Source of the DNA: Nephrocerus scutellatus
Taxonomy: Eukaryota > Arthropoda > Insecta > Diptera > Pipunculidae
Assembly: GCA_947095585.1 (NCBI GenBank)
Contig: OX352763.1
Span: 63,459,016 to 63,523,015, forward strand
Reading direction: 5' to 3'
Length of the DNA: 64,000 nt
Below, piece after piece: positions 1 to 14,959 of the stretch. Each line of letters opens with the position of its first letter. Within the stretch, counting starts at the first letter, position 1. The position numbers and the translations under genes are program-made. The notes below the pieces were generated by a model. The model was given only the letters and a program-made list of their open reading frames with translations, had not been told where the DNA came from and searched no databases.

Positions 1-979
1 ATGAAGGATTAAGATGTGACTTTAAGATTTCTTCCTATGGAAATTCTGGAATATGATCATTATGGTCTGGAATTTCGGGAACAAAGCAATTTCTCAGGTG
101 ATTCACATGAAATTCGGAATGTAGGACTAAGATGTGACTATAAGATTTCTTCCTATGGAAATTCTGGAATATGACCATTATGGTCTGGAATTTCGGGAAC
201 AAAGCAATTTTTCAGGTGATTCGCATGAAATTCGGAATGTAGGACTAAGATGCGACTATAAGATATCTTCCTATGTAAATTCTGGAATATGATCGTTATG
301 GTCTGGAATTTCGGGAACAAAGCAATTTCTCAAGTGATTCGCATGAAATTCAGAATGTAGGACTAAAATGTGACTATAAGATTTCTTCCTATAGAAATTC
401 TGGAATATGATCGTTATGGTCTGGAATTTCGGGAACAAAGCAATTTCTCAAGTGATTCGCATGAAATTCGGAATGTAGGATTAAGATGTGACTATAAGAT
501 TTCTTCCTATGGAAATTCTGGAATATGATCATTATGGTCTGGAATTTCGGGAACAAAGCAATTTCTCAAGTGATTCGCATTAAATTCGGAATGTAGGACT
601 AAGATGCGACTATAAGACTTCTTCCTATGTAAATTCTTGAATATGATCATTATGGTCTGGAATTTCGGGAACAAAGCAATTTCTCAAGTGATTCGCATGA
701 AATTCGGAATGTAGGACTAAGATGCGACTATAAGACTTCTTCCTATGTAAATTCTGGAATATGATCATTATGGTCTGGAATTTCGGGAACAAAGCAATTT
801 CTCAAGTGATTCGCATGAAATTCTGAATATAGGACTAAGATGTGACTATAAGATTTCTTCCTATGGAAATTCTGGAATATGATCATTATGGTCTGAAATT
901 TCGGGAAAAAAGCAATTTCTCAGGTGATTCGCATGAAATTCGGAATGTAGGACTAAGATGCGACTATAAGACTTCTTCC

Positions 980-2197
980 TATGGAAATTCTGGAATATGA
1001 TCATTATGGTCTGGAATTTCTGGAACAAAGCAATTTCCCAAGCGAGACTATAAAATTTCTTCCTATGGAAATTCTGGAATATGGTCATTATGGTCTGGAA
1101 TTTCGGGAACAAAGCAATTTCTCAAGTGATTCGCATGAAATTCGGAATGTAGGGCTAAGATGTGACTAAAAGACTTCTTCCTATAGAAATTCTGGAATAT
1201 GATCATTATGGTCTGGAATTTCGGGAACAAAGCAATTTCTCAAGTGATTCACATGAAATTCGGAATGTAGGACTAAGATGTGACTATAAGATTTCTTCCT
1301 ATGGAAATTCTGGAATATGACCATTATGGTCTGGAATTTCGGGAACAAAGCAATTTTTCAGGTGATTCGCATGAAATTCGGAATGTAGGACTAAGATGCG
1401 ACTATAAGACTTCTTCCTATGTAAATTCTTGAATATGATCATTATGGTCTGGAATTTCGGGAACAAAGCAATTTCTCAAGTGATTCGCATGAAATTCGGA
1501 ATGTATGACTAAGATGTGACTATGAGATTTCTTCCTATGGAAATTCTGGAATATGATCACTATGTTCTGTAATTTCGGGAACAAAGCAATTTCTCAGGTG
1601 ATTCGCATGAAATTCGGAATGTAGGACTAAGATGCGACTATAAGACTTCTTCCTATGTAAATTCTGGAATATGATCGTTATGGTCTGGAGTTTCGGGAAC
1701 AAAGCAATTTCTCAAGTGATTCGCATGAAATTCGGAATGTAGGACTAAGATGCGACTTTAAAACTTTTTCCTATGGAAATTCTGGAATATGACCATTATG
1801 GTCTGGAATTTCTGGAACAAAGCAATTTCCCAAGCGAGACTATAAAATTTCTTCCTATGGAAATTCTTGAATATGGTCATTATGGTCTGGAATTTCGGGA
1901 ACAAAGCAATTTCTCAAGTGATTCGCATGAAATTCGGAATGTAGGGCTAAGATGTGACTAAAAGACTTCTTCCTATAGAAATTCTGGAATATGATCATTA
2001 TGGTCTGGAATTTCGGGAACAAAGCAATTTCTCAAGTGATTCACATGAAATTCGGAATGTAGGACTAAGATGTGACTATAAGATTTCTTCCTATGGAAAT
2101 TCTGGAATATGACCATTATGGTCTGGAATTTCGGGAACAAAGCAATTTTTCAGGTGATTCGCATGAAATTCGGAATGTAGGACTAAGATGCGACTAT
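980..2197 (+). repeat. 792-bp offset duplication with a 34-bp-deleted monomer
   Basis: About 980-1405 reappears at about 1772-2197 with an offset of 792 bp, which equals seven monomers minus 34 bp. The marker is a monomer in which AAGCGA joins directly to GACTATAAAATTT, near 1043 and 1835, deleting about 34 bp. Other shared variants are AGGGCTAAG, CTATAGAAATT and AATTTTTCAGG. Edges were set by eye from where variants stop matching. Confidence 0.8.
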
Positions 2198-2458
2198 AAG
2201 ATACCTTCCTATGTAAATTCTGGAATATGATCGTTATGGTCTGGAATTTCGGGAACAAAGCAATTTCTCAAGTGATCCGCATGAAATTCAGAATGTAGGA
2301 CTAAGATGTGACTATAAGATTTCTTCCTATGGAAATTCTGGAATATGACCATTATGGTCTGGAATTTCGGGAACAAAGCAATTTCTCAAGTGATTCACAT
2401 GAAATTCGGAATGTAGGACTAAGATGCGACTATAAGATATCTTCCTATGTAAATTCTG

Positions 2459-2482
2459 GAATATTCGGATTCGAATTTCGGG
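2459..2482 (+). repeat. Rearranged monomer segment
   Basis: GAATATTCGGATTCGAATTT replaces the usual stretch from GAATATGATCATT to GGTCTGGAATTT, 7 bp shorter with internal sequence not seen in other monomers. The altered length, together with the rest of the region, explains the 1257-bp offset between repeats of the TATGACTAAG marker at 1504 and 2761 (11 monomers minus 34 minus 7). Confidence 0.7.
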
Positions 2483-3759
2483 AACAAAGCAATTTCTCAA
2501 GTGATTCGCATGAAATTCGCAATGTAGGACTAAGATGTGACTATAAGATTTCTTCCTATGGAAATTCTGGAATATGATCATTATGGTCTGGAATTTCGGG
2601 AACAAAGCAATTTCTCAAGTGATTCGCATGAAATTCGGAATGTAGGACTAAGATGCGACTATAAGACTTCTTCCTATGTAAATTCTTGAATATGATCATT
2701 ATGGTCTGGAATTTCGGGAACAAAGCAATTTCTCAAGTGATTCGCATGAAATTCGGAATGTATGACTAAGATGTGACTATGAGATTTCTTCCTATGGAAA
2801 TTCTGGAATATGATCACTATGTTCTGTAATTTCGGGAACAAAGCAATTTCTCAGGTGATTCGCATGAAATTCGGAATGTAGGACTTAGATGCGACTATAA
2901 GACTTCTTCCTATGTAAATTCTGGAATATGATCGTTATGGTCTGGAGTTTCGGGAACAAAGCAATTTCTCAAGTGATTCGCATGAAATTCGGAATGTAGG
3001 ACTAAGATGCGACTTTAAAACTTTTTCCTATGGAAATTCTGGAATATGATCATTATGGTCTGGAATTTCAGGAAAAAATCAATTTCTCACGCATGCAATT
3101 CGGAATGTAGGACTAAGATGTGACTATAGGATTTCTTCCTATGGAAATTTTGGAATATGATCATTATGGTCTGGAATTTCGGGAACAAATCAATTTCTCA
3201 GGTGATTCGCATGAAATTCGGAATGTAGGACTAAGATGCGACTATAAGACTTCTTCCTATGTAAATTCTGGAATATGATCGTTATGGTCTGGAATTTCGG
3301 GAACAAAGCAATTTCTCAAGTGATTCGCATAAAATTCGGAATGTAGGCCTAAGATGCTACTTTAAATATTTTTCCTATGGAAATACTGGAATATGATCAT
3401 TATGGTCTGGAATTTCGAGAACCAAGCAATTTCTCAAGTGATTCGCATGAAATTCGGAATGTAGGACTGAGATGCGACTATAAGATTTCTTCCTATGGAA
3501 ATTCTGGAATATGATCATTATGGTCTGGAATTTCGTGAACAAAGCAATTTCTCTGGTGATTCGCATGAAATTCGGAATGTAGGACTAAGATGCGACTATA
3601 AGATAACTTCCTATGTAAATTCTGGAATATGATCGTTATGGTCTGGAATTTCGGGAACAAAGCAATATCTCAAGTGATTCGCAAGAAATTCGGAATGTAG
3701 GATTAAGATGTGACTATAAGATTTCTTCCTATGGAAATTCTGGAATATGATCATTATGG

Positions 3760-6700
3760 TCTGGAATTTCGGGAACAAAGCAATTTCTCAAGTGATTCGC
3801 ATTAAATTCGGAATGTAGGACTAAGATGCGACTATAAGACTTCTTCCTATGTAAATTCTTGAATATGATCATTATGGTCTGGAATTTCGGGAACAAAGCA
3901 ATTTCTCAAGTGATTCGCATGAAATTCGGAATGTAGGACTAAGATGCGACTATAAGACTTCTTCCTATGGAAATTCTGGAATATGATCATTATGGTCTGG
4001 AATTTCGGGAACAAAGCAATTTCTCAAGTGATTCGCATGAAATTCTGAATATAGGACTAAGATGTGACTATAAGATTTCTTCCTATGGAAATTCTGGAAT
4101 ATGATCATTATGGTCTGGAATTTCGGGAAAAAAGCAATTTCTCAGGTGATTCGCATGAAATTCGGAATGTAGGACTAAGATGCGACTATAAGATAACTTC
4201 CTATGTAAATTCTGGAATATGATCGTTATGGTCTGGAATTTCGGGAACAAAGCAATATCTCAAGTGATTCGCAAGAAATTCGGAATGTAGGATTAAGATG
4301 TGACTATAAGATTTCTTCCTATGGAAATTCTGGAATATGATCATTATGGTCTGGAATTTCGGGAACAAAGCAATTTCTCAAGTGATTCGCATTAAATTCG
4401 GAATGTAGGACTAAGATGCGACTATAAGACTTCTTCCTATGTAAATTCTTGAATATGATCATTATGGTCTGGAATTTCGGGAACAAAGCAATTTCTCAAG
4501 TGATTCGCATGAAATTCGGAATGTAGGACTAAGATGCGACTATAAGACTTCTTCCTATGTAAATTCTGGAATATGATCATTATGGTCTGGAATTTCGGGA
4601 ACAAAGCAATTTCTCAAGTGATTCGCATGAAATTCTGAATATGGGACTAAGATGTGACTATAAGATTTCTTCCTATGGAAATTCTGGAATATGATCATTA
4701 TGGTCTGGAATTTCGCGAAAAAAGCAATTTCTCAGGTGATTCGCATGAAATTCGGAATGTAGGACTAAGATGCGACTATAAGACTTCTTCCTATGTAAAT
4801 TCTGGAATATGATCGTTATGGTCTGGAATTTCGGGAACAAAGCAATTTCTCAAGTGATTCGCATGAAATTCGGAATGTAGGACTAAGATGTGACTTTAAG
4901 ATTTCTTCCTATGAAAATTCTGGAATATGATCATTATGGTCTGGAATTTCGGGAACCAAGCAATTTCTCAAGTGATTCGCATGAAATTCGGAATGTAGGA
5001 CTAAGATGCGACTATAAGATTTCTTCCTATGGAAACTCTGGAATATGATCATTATGGTCTGGAATTTCGGGAACAAAGCAATTTCTCAAGTGATTCGCAT
5101 GAAATTCGGAATGTAGGATTAAGATGTGACTTTAAGATTTCTTCCTATGAAAATTCTGGAATATGATCACTATGGGCTGGAATTTCGGGAACAAAGCAAT
5201 ATCTCAAGTGATTCGCATGAAATTCGGAATGTAGGATTAAGATGTGACTATAAGATTTCCTCCTATGGAAATTCTGGAATATGATAATTATGGTCTGGAA
5301 TTTCGGGAACAAAGCAATTTCTCAAGTGATTCACATGAAATTCGGAATGTAGGAGTAAGATGTGACTATAAGATTTCTTCCTATGGAAATTCTGGAATAT
5401 TATCATTATGGTCTGGAATTTCGGGAACAAAGCAATTTCTCAGGTGATTCGCATGAAATTCGGAATGTAGGACTAAGATGCGACTATAAGATATCTTCCT
5501 ATGTAAATTCTGGAATATGATCGTTATGGTCTGGAATTTCGGGAACAAATCAATTTCTCAAGTGATTCGCATGAAATTAGGAATGTAGGACTAAGATGTG
5601 ACTATAAGATTTCTTCCTATGGAAATTCTGGAATATGGTCATTATGGTCTGGAATTTCGGGAACAAAGCAATTTCTCAAGTGATTCGCATGAAATTCGCA
5701 ATGTAGGACTAAGATGTGACTATAAGATTTCTTCCTATGGAAATTCTGGAATATGATCATTATGGTCTGGAATTTCGGGAACAAAGCAATTTCTCAAGTG
5801 ATTCGCATGAAATTCGGAATGTAGGACTAAGATGCGACTATAAGACTTCTTCCTATGTAAATTCTTGAATATGATCATTATGGTTTAGAATTTCGGGAAC
5901 AAAGCAATTTCTCAAGTGATTCGCATGAAATTCGGAATGTATGACTAAGATGTGACTATGAGATTTCTTCCTATGGAAATTCTGGAATATGATCATTATG
6001 GTCTGGAATTTCGCGAAAAAAGCAATTTCTCAGGTGATTCGCATGAAATTCGGAATGTAGGACTAAGATGCGACTATAAGACTTCTTCCTATGTAAATTC
6101 TGGAATATGATCGTTATGGTCTGGAATTTCGGGAACAAAGCAATTTCTCAAGTGATTCGCATGAAATTCGGAATGTAGGACTAAGATGTGACTTTAAGAT
6201 TTCTTCCTATGAAAATTCTGGAATATGATCATTATGGTCTGGAATTTCGGGAACAAAGCAATTTCTCAAGTGATTCGCATTAAATTCGGAATGTAGGACT
6301 AAGATGCGACTATAAGACTTCTTCCTATGTAAATTCTTGAATATGATCATTATGGTCTGGAATTTCGGGAACAAAGCAATTTCTCAAGTGATTCGCATTA
6401 AATTCGGAATGTAGGACTAAGATGCGACTATAAGACTTCTTCCTATGTAAATTCTTGAATATGATCATTATGGTCTGGAATTTCGGGAACAAAGCAATTT
6501 CTCAAGTGATTCGCATGAAATTCGGAATGTAGGACTAAGATGCGACTATAAGACTTCTTCCTATGGAAATTCTGGAATATGATCATTATGGTCTGGAATT
6601 TCGGGAACAAAGCAATTTCTCAAGTGATTCGCATGAAATTCTGAATATAGGACTAAGATGTGACTATAAGATTTCTTCCTATGGAAATTCTGGAATATGA

Positions 6701-8587
6701 TCATTATGGTCTGGAATTTCGGGAAAAAAGCAATTTCTCAGGTGATTCGCATGAAATTCGGAATGTAGGACTAAGATGCGACTATAAGATAACTTCCTAT
6801 GTAAATTCTGGAATATGATCGTTATGGTCTGGAATTTCGGGAACAAAGCAATATCTCAAGTGATTCGCAAGAAATTCGGAATGTAGGATTAAGATGTGAC
6901 TATAAGATTTCTTCCTATGGAAATTCTGGAATATGATCATTATGGTCTGGAATTTCGGGAACAAAGCAATTTCTCAAGTGATTCGCATTAAATTCGGAAT
7001 GTAGGACTAAGATGCGACTATAAGACTTCTTCCTATGTAAATTCTTGAATATGATCATTATGGTCTGGAATTTCGGGAACAAAGCAATTTCTCAAGTGAT
7101 TCGCATGAAATTCGGAATGTAGGACTAAGATGCGACTATAAGACTTCTTCCTATGTAAATTCTGGAATATGATCATTATGGTCTGGAATTTCGGGAACAA
7201 AGCAATTTCTCAAGTGATTCGCATGAAATTCTGAATATGGGACTAAGATGTGACTATAAGATTTCTTCCTATGGAAATTCTGGAATATGATCATTATGGT
7301 CTGGAATTTCGCGAAAAAAGCAATTTCTCAGGTGATTCGCATGAAATTCGGAATGTAGGACTAAGATGCGACTATAAGACTTCTTCCTATGTAAATTCTG
7401 GAATATGATCGTTATGGTCTGGAATTTCGGGAACAAAGCAATTTCTCAAGTGATTCGCATGAAATTCGGAATGTAGGACTAAGATGTGACTTTAAGATTT
7501 CTTCCTATGAAAATTCTGGAATATGATCATTATGGTCTGGAATTTCGGGAACCAAGCAATTTCTCAAGTGATTCGCATGAAATTCGGAATGTAGGACTAA
7601 GATGCGACTATAAGATTTCTTCCTATGGAAACTCTGGAATATGATCATTATGGTCTGGAATTTCGGGAACAAAGCAATTTCTCAAGTGATTCGCATGAAA
7701 TTCGGAATGTAGGATTAAGATGTGACTTTAAGATTTCTTCCTATGAAAATTCTGGAATATGATCACTATGGGCTGGAATTTCGGGAACAAAGCAATATCT
7801 CAAGTGATTCGCATGAAATTCGGAATGTAGGATTAAGATGTGACTATAAGATTTCCTCCTATGGAAATTCTGGAATATGATAATTATGGTCTGGAATTTC
7901 GGGAACAAAGCAATTTCTCAAGTGATTCACATGAAATTCGGAATGTAGGAGTAAGATGTGACTATAAGATTTCTTCCTATGGAAATTCTGGAATATTATC
8001 ATTATGGTCTGGAATTTCGGGAACAAAGCAATTTCTCAGGTGATTCGCATGAAATTCGGAATGTAGGACTAAGATGCGACTATAAGATATCTTCCTATGT
8101 AAATTCTGGAATATGATCGTTATGGTCTGGAATTTCGGGAACAAATCAATTTCTCAAGTGATTCGCATGAAATTAGGAATGTAGGACTAAGATGTGACTA
8201 TAAGATTTCTTCCTATGGAAATTCTGGAATATGGTCATTATGGTCTGGAATTTCGGGAACAAAGCAATTTCTCAAGTGATTCGCATGAAATTCGCAATGT
8301 AGGACTAAGATGTGACTATAAGATTTCTTCCTATGGAAATTCTGGAATATGATCATTATGGTCTGGAATTTCGGGAACAAAGCAATTTCTCAAGTGATTC
8401 GCATGAAATTCGGAATGTAGGACTAAGATGCGACTATAAGACTTCTTCCTATGTAAATTCTTGAATATGATCATTATGGTTTAGAATTTCGGGAACAAAG
8501 CAATTTCTCAAGTGATTCGCATGAAATTCGGAATGTATGACTAAGATGTGACTATGAGATTTCTTCCTATGGAAATTCTGGAATATG
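3760..8587 (+). repeat. 22-monomer (2596-bp offset) duplicated block
   Basis: Roughly 3760-5990 matches 6356-8587 at a constant offset of 2596 bp, exactly 22 monomers. Diagnostic variants shared in register include ATAACTTCC with GCAAGAAATT, TTCGCGAAAAAAGC, GATCACTATGGGCTGG, GATAATTATGG, AGGAGTAAG and TATGGTTTAGAATTT. Between the copies, about 5990-6356 repeats the variant order seen near 4695-4950, which looks like a recombination junction. The copies appear nearly identical, implying recent duplication or strong homogenisation. Confidence 0.8.
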
Positions 8588-11500
8588 ATCACTATGTTCT
8601 GTAATTTCGGGAACAAAGCAATTTCTCAGGTGATTCGCATGAAATTCGGAATGTAGGACTAAGATGCGACTATAAGACTTCTTCCTATGTAAATTCTGGA
8701 ATATGATCGTTATGGTCTGGAGTTTCGGGAACAAAGCAATTTCTCAAGTGATTCGCATGAAATTCGGAATGTAGGACTAAGATTCGACTTTAAAACTTTT
8801 TCCTATGGAAATTCTGGAATATGATCATTATGGTCTGGAATTTCAGGAAAAAATCAATTTCTCATGTGATTCGCATGAAATTCGGAATGTAGGACTAAGA
8901 TGCGACTATAAGACTTCTTCCTATGTAAATTCTGGAATATGATCGTTATGGTCTGGAATTTCGGGAACAAAGCAATTTCTCAAGTGATTCGCATAAAATT
9001 CGGAATGTAGGCCTAAGATGCTACTTTAAATATTTTTCCTACGGAAATACTGGAATATGATCATTATGGTCTGGAATTTCGAGAACCAAGCAATTTCTCA
9101 AGTGATTCGCATGAAATTCGGAATGTAGGACTGAGATGCGAGTATAAGATTTCTTCCTATGGAAATTCTGGAATATGATCATTATGGTCTGGAATTTCGT
9201 GAACAAAGCAATTTCTCAGGTGATTCGCATGAAATTCGGAATGTAGGACTAAGATGCGACTATAAGATAACTTCCTATGTAAATTCTGGAATATGATCGT
9301 TATGGTCTGGAATTTCGGGAACAAAGCAATATCTCAAGTGATTCGCAAGAAATTCGGAATGTAGGATTAAGATGTGACTATAAGATTTCTTCCTATGGAA
9401 ATTCTGGAATATGATCATTATGGTCTGGAATTTCGGGAACAAAGCAATTTCTCAAGTGATTCACATGAAATTCGGAATGTAGGACTAAGATGTGACTATA
9501 AGATTTCTTCCTATGGAAATTCTGGAATATGACCATTATGGTCTGGAATTTCGGGAACAAAGCAATTTCTCAAGTGATTCGCATGAAATTCGGAATGTAG
9601 GACTAAGATGCGACTATAAGATATCTTCCTATGTAAATTCTGGAATATGATCGTTATGGTCTGGAATTTCGGGAACAAAGCAATTTCTCAAGTGATTCGC
9701 ATGAAATTCAGAATGTAGGACTAAGATGTGACTATAAGATTTCATCCTATGGAAATTCTAGAATATGATCATTATGGCCTGGAATTTCGGGAACAAAGCA
9801 ATTTCTCAAGTGATTCGCATTAAATTCGGAATGTAGGACTAAGATGCGACTATAAGACTTCTTCCTATGTAAATTCTTGAATATGATCATTATGGTCTGG
9901 AATTTCGGGAACAAAGCAATTTCTCAAGTGATTCGCATGAAATTCGGAATGTAGGACTAAGATGCGACTATAAGACTTCTTCCTATGTAAATTCTGGAAT
10001 ATGATCATTATGGTCTGGAATTTCGGGAACAAAGCAATTTCTCAAGTGATTCGCATGAAATTCGGAATATAGGACTAAGATGTGACTATAAGATTTCTTC
10101 CTATGGAAATTCTGGAATATGATCATTATGGTCTGGAATTTCGGGAAAAAAGCAATTTCTCAGGTGATTCGCATGAAATTCGGAATGTAGGGCTAAGATG
10201 CGACTATAAGACTTCTTCCTATGTTAATTCTGGAATATGATAGTTATGGTCTGGAATTTCGGGAACAAAGCAATTTCTCAAGTGATTCGCATGAAATTCG
10301 GAATGAAGGACTAAGATGTGACTTTAAGATTTCTTCCTATGAAAATTCTGGAATATGATCATTATGGTCTGGAATTTCGGGAACCAAGCAATTTCTCAAG
10401 TGATTCGCATGAAATTCGGAATGTAGGACTAAGATGCGACTATAAAATTTCTTCCTATGGAAATTCTGGAATATGATCATTATGGTCTGGAATTTCGGGA
10501 ACAAAGCAATTTCTCAAGTGATTCGCATGAAATTCGGAATGTAGGATTATGATGTGACTTTTAGATTTCTTCCTATGTAAATTCTGGAATATGATCACTA
10601 TGGTCTGGAATTTCGGGAACAAAGCAATATCTCAAGTGATTCGCATGAAATTCGGAATGTAGGATTAAGATGTGACTATAAGATTTCTTCCTATGGAAAT
10701 TCTGGAATATGATCATTATGGTCTGGAATTTCGGGAACAAAGCAATTTCTCAAGTGATTCACATGAAATTCGGAATGTAGGACTAAGATGTGACTATAAG
10801 ATTTCTTCCTATGGAAATTCTGGAATATGATCATTATGGTCTGGAATTTCGGGAACAAAGCAATTTCTCAGGTGATTCGCATGAAATTCGGAATGTAGGA
10901 CTAAGATGCGACTATAAGATATCTTCCTATGTAAATTCTGGAATATGATCGTTATGGTCTGGAATTTCGGGAACAAATCAATTTCTCAAGTGATTCGCAT
11001 GAAATTCGGAATGTAGGACTAAGATGTGACTATAAGATTTCTTCCTATGGAAATTCTGGAATATGGTCATTATGGTCTGGAATTTCGGGAACAAAGCAAT
11101 TTCTCAAGTGATTCGCATGAAATTCGGAATGTAGGACTAAGATGCGAATAGAAAACATCTTCCTGTGGAAATTCTGGAATATGATTATTATGGTCTGGAA
11201 TTTCGGGAACAAAGCAATTTCTAAAGTGATTCGCATAAAATTCGAAATGTAGGCCTAAGATGCTAATTTAAATATTTTTCCTTTGGAAATTCTGGAATAT
11301 GATCATTATGGTCTGGAATTTCGGGAACAAAGCAATTTCCCAAGCGATTCCCATAAAATTCAGAATGTAGGACTAAGATGCGACTATAAGACTTCTTCCT
11401 ATGGAGATTCTGGAATATAATCATTATGGTCTGGAATTTCGGGAACAAATCAATTTCTCAAGTGATTCGCATGAAATTCGGAATGTAGCACTAACATGCG

Positions 11501-12954
11501 ACTATAAGACTTCTTCCTATGTAAATTCTGGAATATCATTATGGTCTGGAATTTCGGGAACAAAGCAGTTTCTCAAGTGATTCGCATGAAATTCGGAATG
11601 TAGGGATAAGATGTGACTAAAAGACTTCTTCCTATGGAAATTCTAGAATATGATCATTATGGTCTGGAATTTCGGGAACAAAGCAATTTCTCAAGTGATT
11701 CGCATGAAATTCGGAATGTAGGACTAAGATGTGACTATAAGATTTCTTCCTATGGAAATTCTGGAATATGATCATTATGGTCTGGAATTTCGGGAACAAA
11801 GCAATTTCTCAAGTGATTCGCATGAAATTCGGAATGTAGGACTAAGATGCGACTATAAGACTTCTTCCTATGTAAATTCTGGAATATGATCATTATGGTC
11901 TGGAGTTTCGGAAACAAAGCAATTTCTCAAGTGATTCGCATGAAATTCGGAATGTAGGACTAAGATGTGACTATAAGATTTCTTCCTATGGAAATTCTGG
12001 AATATGATCATTATGGTCTGGAATTTCGGGAACAAAGCAATATCTCAAGTGATTCGCATGAAATTCGGAATGTAGGATTAAGATGTGACTATAAAATTTC
12101 TTCCTATGGAAATTCTGGAATATGATCATTATGGTCTGGAATTTCGGGAACAAAGCAATTTCTCAAGTGATTCACATGAAATCCGGAATGTAGGACTAAG
12201 ATGTGACTATAAGATTTCTTCCTATGGAAATTCTGGAATATGATCATTATGGTCTGGAATTTCGGGAACAAAGCAATTTCTCAAGTGATTCGCATTAAAT
12301 TCGGAATGTAGGACTAAGATGCGACTATAAGACTTCTTCCTATGTAAATTCTTGAATATGATCATTATGGTCTGGAATTTCAGGAACAAAGCAATTTCTC
12401 AAGTGATTCACATGAAATTCGGAATGTAGGACTAAGATGCGACTATAAGACTTCTTCATATGTAAATTCTGGAATATGATCATGATGGTCTGGAATTTCG
12501 GGAACAAAGCAATTTCTCAAGTGATTCGCATGAAATTCGGAATATAGGACTAAGATGTGACTATAAGATTTCTTCCTATGGAAATTCTGGAATATGATCA
12601 TTATGGTCTGGAATTTCGGGAAAAAAGCAATTTCTCAGGTGATTCGCATGAAATTCGGAATTTAGGACTAAGATGCGACTATAAGACTTCTTCCTATGTA
12701 AATTCTGGAATATGATCGTTATGGTCTGGAATTTCGGGAACAAAGCAATTTCTCAAGTGATTCGCATGAAATTCGGAATGTAGGACTAAGATGTGACTTT
12801 AAGATTTCTTCCTTTGAAAATTCTGGAATATGATCATTATGGTCTGAAATTTCGGGAACCAAGAAATTTCTCAAGTGATTCGCATGAAATTCGGAATGTA
12901 GGACTAAGATGCGACTATAAGATTTCTTCCTATGGGAATTCTGGAATATGATCA

Positions 12955-12970
12955 TTATTTTATTGATTTC
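12955..12970 (+). repeat. Locally diverged monomer patch
   Basis: GATCATTATTTTATTGATTTC stands where nearly all monomers read GATCATTATGG followed by TCTGGAATTTC. Several adjacent changes and a 1-bp loss occur together, which suggests one complex event and not scattered point mutations. Confidence 0.65.
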
Positions 12971-13619
12971 GGGAACAAAGCAATTTCTCAAGTGATTCGC
13001 ATGAAATTCGGAATGTAGGATTAAGATGTGACTTTAAGATTTCTTCCTATGTAAATTCTGGAATATGATCACTATGGTCTGGAATTTCGGGAACAAAGCA
13101 ATATCTCACGTGATTCGCATGAAATTCGGAATGTAGGATTAAGATGTGACTATAAGATTTCTTCCTATGGAAATTCTGGAATATGATCATTATGGTCTGG
13201 AATTTCGGGAACAAAGCAATTTCTCAAGTGATTCACATGAAATTCGGAATGTAGGACTAAGATGTGACTATAAGATTTCTTCCTATGGAAATTCTGGAAT
13301 ATGATCATTATGGTCTGGAATTTCGGGAACAAAGCAATTTCTCAGGTGATTCGCATGAAATTCGGAATGTAGGACTAAGATGCGACTATAAGATATCTTC
13401 CTATGTAAATTCTGGAATATGATCGTTATGGTCTGGAATTTCGGAAACAAATCAATTTCTCAAGTGATTCGCATGAAATTCGGAATGTAGGACTAAGATG
13501 TGACTATAAGATTTCTTCCTATGGAAATTCTGGAATATGGTCATTATGGTCTGGAATTTCGGGAACAAAGCAATTTCTCAAGTGATTCGCATGAAATTCG
13601 GAATGTAGGACTAAGATGC

Positions 13620-14800
13620 GACTTGAAAACATCTTCCTGTGGATATTCTGGAATATGATCATTATGGTCTGGAATTTCGGGAACAAAGCAATTTCTCAAG
13701 TGATTCGCATAAAATTCGGAATGTAGGCCTAAGATGCTAATTTAAATATTTTTCCTATGGAAATTCTGGAATATGATCATTATGGTCTGGAATTTCGGGA
13801 ACCAAGCAATTTCTCAAGTGATTCGCATGAAATTCGGAATGTAGGTCTGAGATGCGACTATAAGATTTCTTCCTATGGAAATTCTGGAATATGATCATTA
13901 TGGTCTGGAATTTCGGGAACAAAGCAATTTCTCAGGTGATTCGCATGAAATTCGGAATGTAGGACTAAGATGCGACTATAAGATATCTTCCTATGTAAAT
14001 TCTGGAATATGATCGTTATGGTCTGGAATTTCGGGAACAAAGCAATATCTCAAGTGATTCGCATTAAATTCGGAATGTAGGATTAAGATGTGACTATAAG
14101 ATTTCTTCCTATGGAAATTCTGGAATATGATCATTATGGTCTTGAATTTCGGGAACAAAGCAATTTCTCAAGTGATTCGCATGAAATTCGGAATGTAGGA
14201 CTAAGATGCGACTTGAAAACATCTTCCTGTGGAAATTCTGGAATATGATCATTATGGTCTGGAATTTCGGGAACAAAGCAATTTCTCAAGTGATTCGCAT
14301 AAAATTCGGAATGTAGGCCTAAGATGCTACTTTAAATATTTTTCCTATGGAAATTCTGGAATATGATCATTATGGTCTGGAATTTCGGGAACCAAGCAAT
14401 TTCTCAAGTGATTCGCATGAAATTCGGAATGTAGGACTGAGATGCGACTATAAGATTTCTTCCTATGGAAATTCTGGAATATGATCATTATGGTCTGGAA
14501 TTTCGGGAACAAAGCAATTTCTCAGGTGATTCGCATGAAATTCGGAATGTAGGACTAAGATGCGACTATAAGATATCTTCCTATGTAAATTCTGGAATAT
14601 GATCGTTATGGTCTGGAATTTCGGGAACAAAGCAATATCTCAAGTGATTCGCATGAAATTCGGAATGTAGGATTAAGATGTGACTATAAGATTTCTTCCT
14701 ATGGAAATTCTGGAATATGATCATTATGGTCTGGAATTTCGGGAACAAAGCAATTTCTCAAGTGATTCACATGAAATTCGGAATGTAAGACTAAGATGTG
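13620..14800 (+). repeat. 5-monomer (590-bp) duplication
   Basis: The ACTTGAAAACATCTTCCTGTGG monomer type, shown here as ACTTGAAAAC at 13621 and again at 14211, is followed in both places by the same succession of variants (GCATAAAATT with AGGCC, then TTTAAATATTTTTCC, then GGGAACCAAG). The offset is 590 bp, five monomers. The copies differ at small sites, for example AGGTCTGAG against AGGACTGAG. Confidence 0.7.
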
Positions 14801-14959
14801 ACTATAAGATTTCTTCCTATGGAAATTCTGGAATATGACCATTATGGTCTGGAATTTCGGGAACAAAGCAATTTCTCAGGTGATTCGCATGAAATTCGGA
14901 ATGTATGACTAAGATGCGACTATAAGATATCTTCCTATGTAAATTCTGGAATATGATCG

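Noticed and set aside
861..1169. Short frames of 60-92 codons on both strands of the satellite, often near identical (for example 981-1169, 1773-1961, 45674-45934, 48034-48294)
   Set aside because: They are translations of the repeat itself. The 118-bp period shifts frame by one base each monomer, both strands give similar frames, and they appear or vanish with single-base variants.
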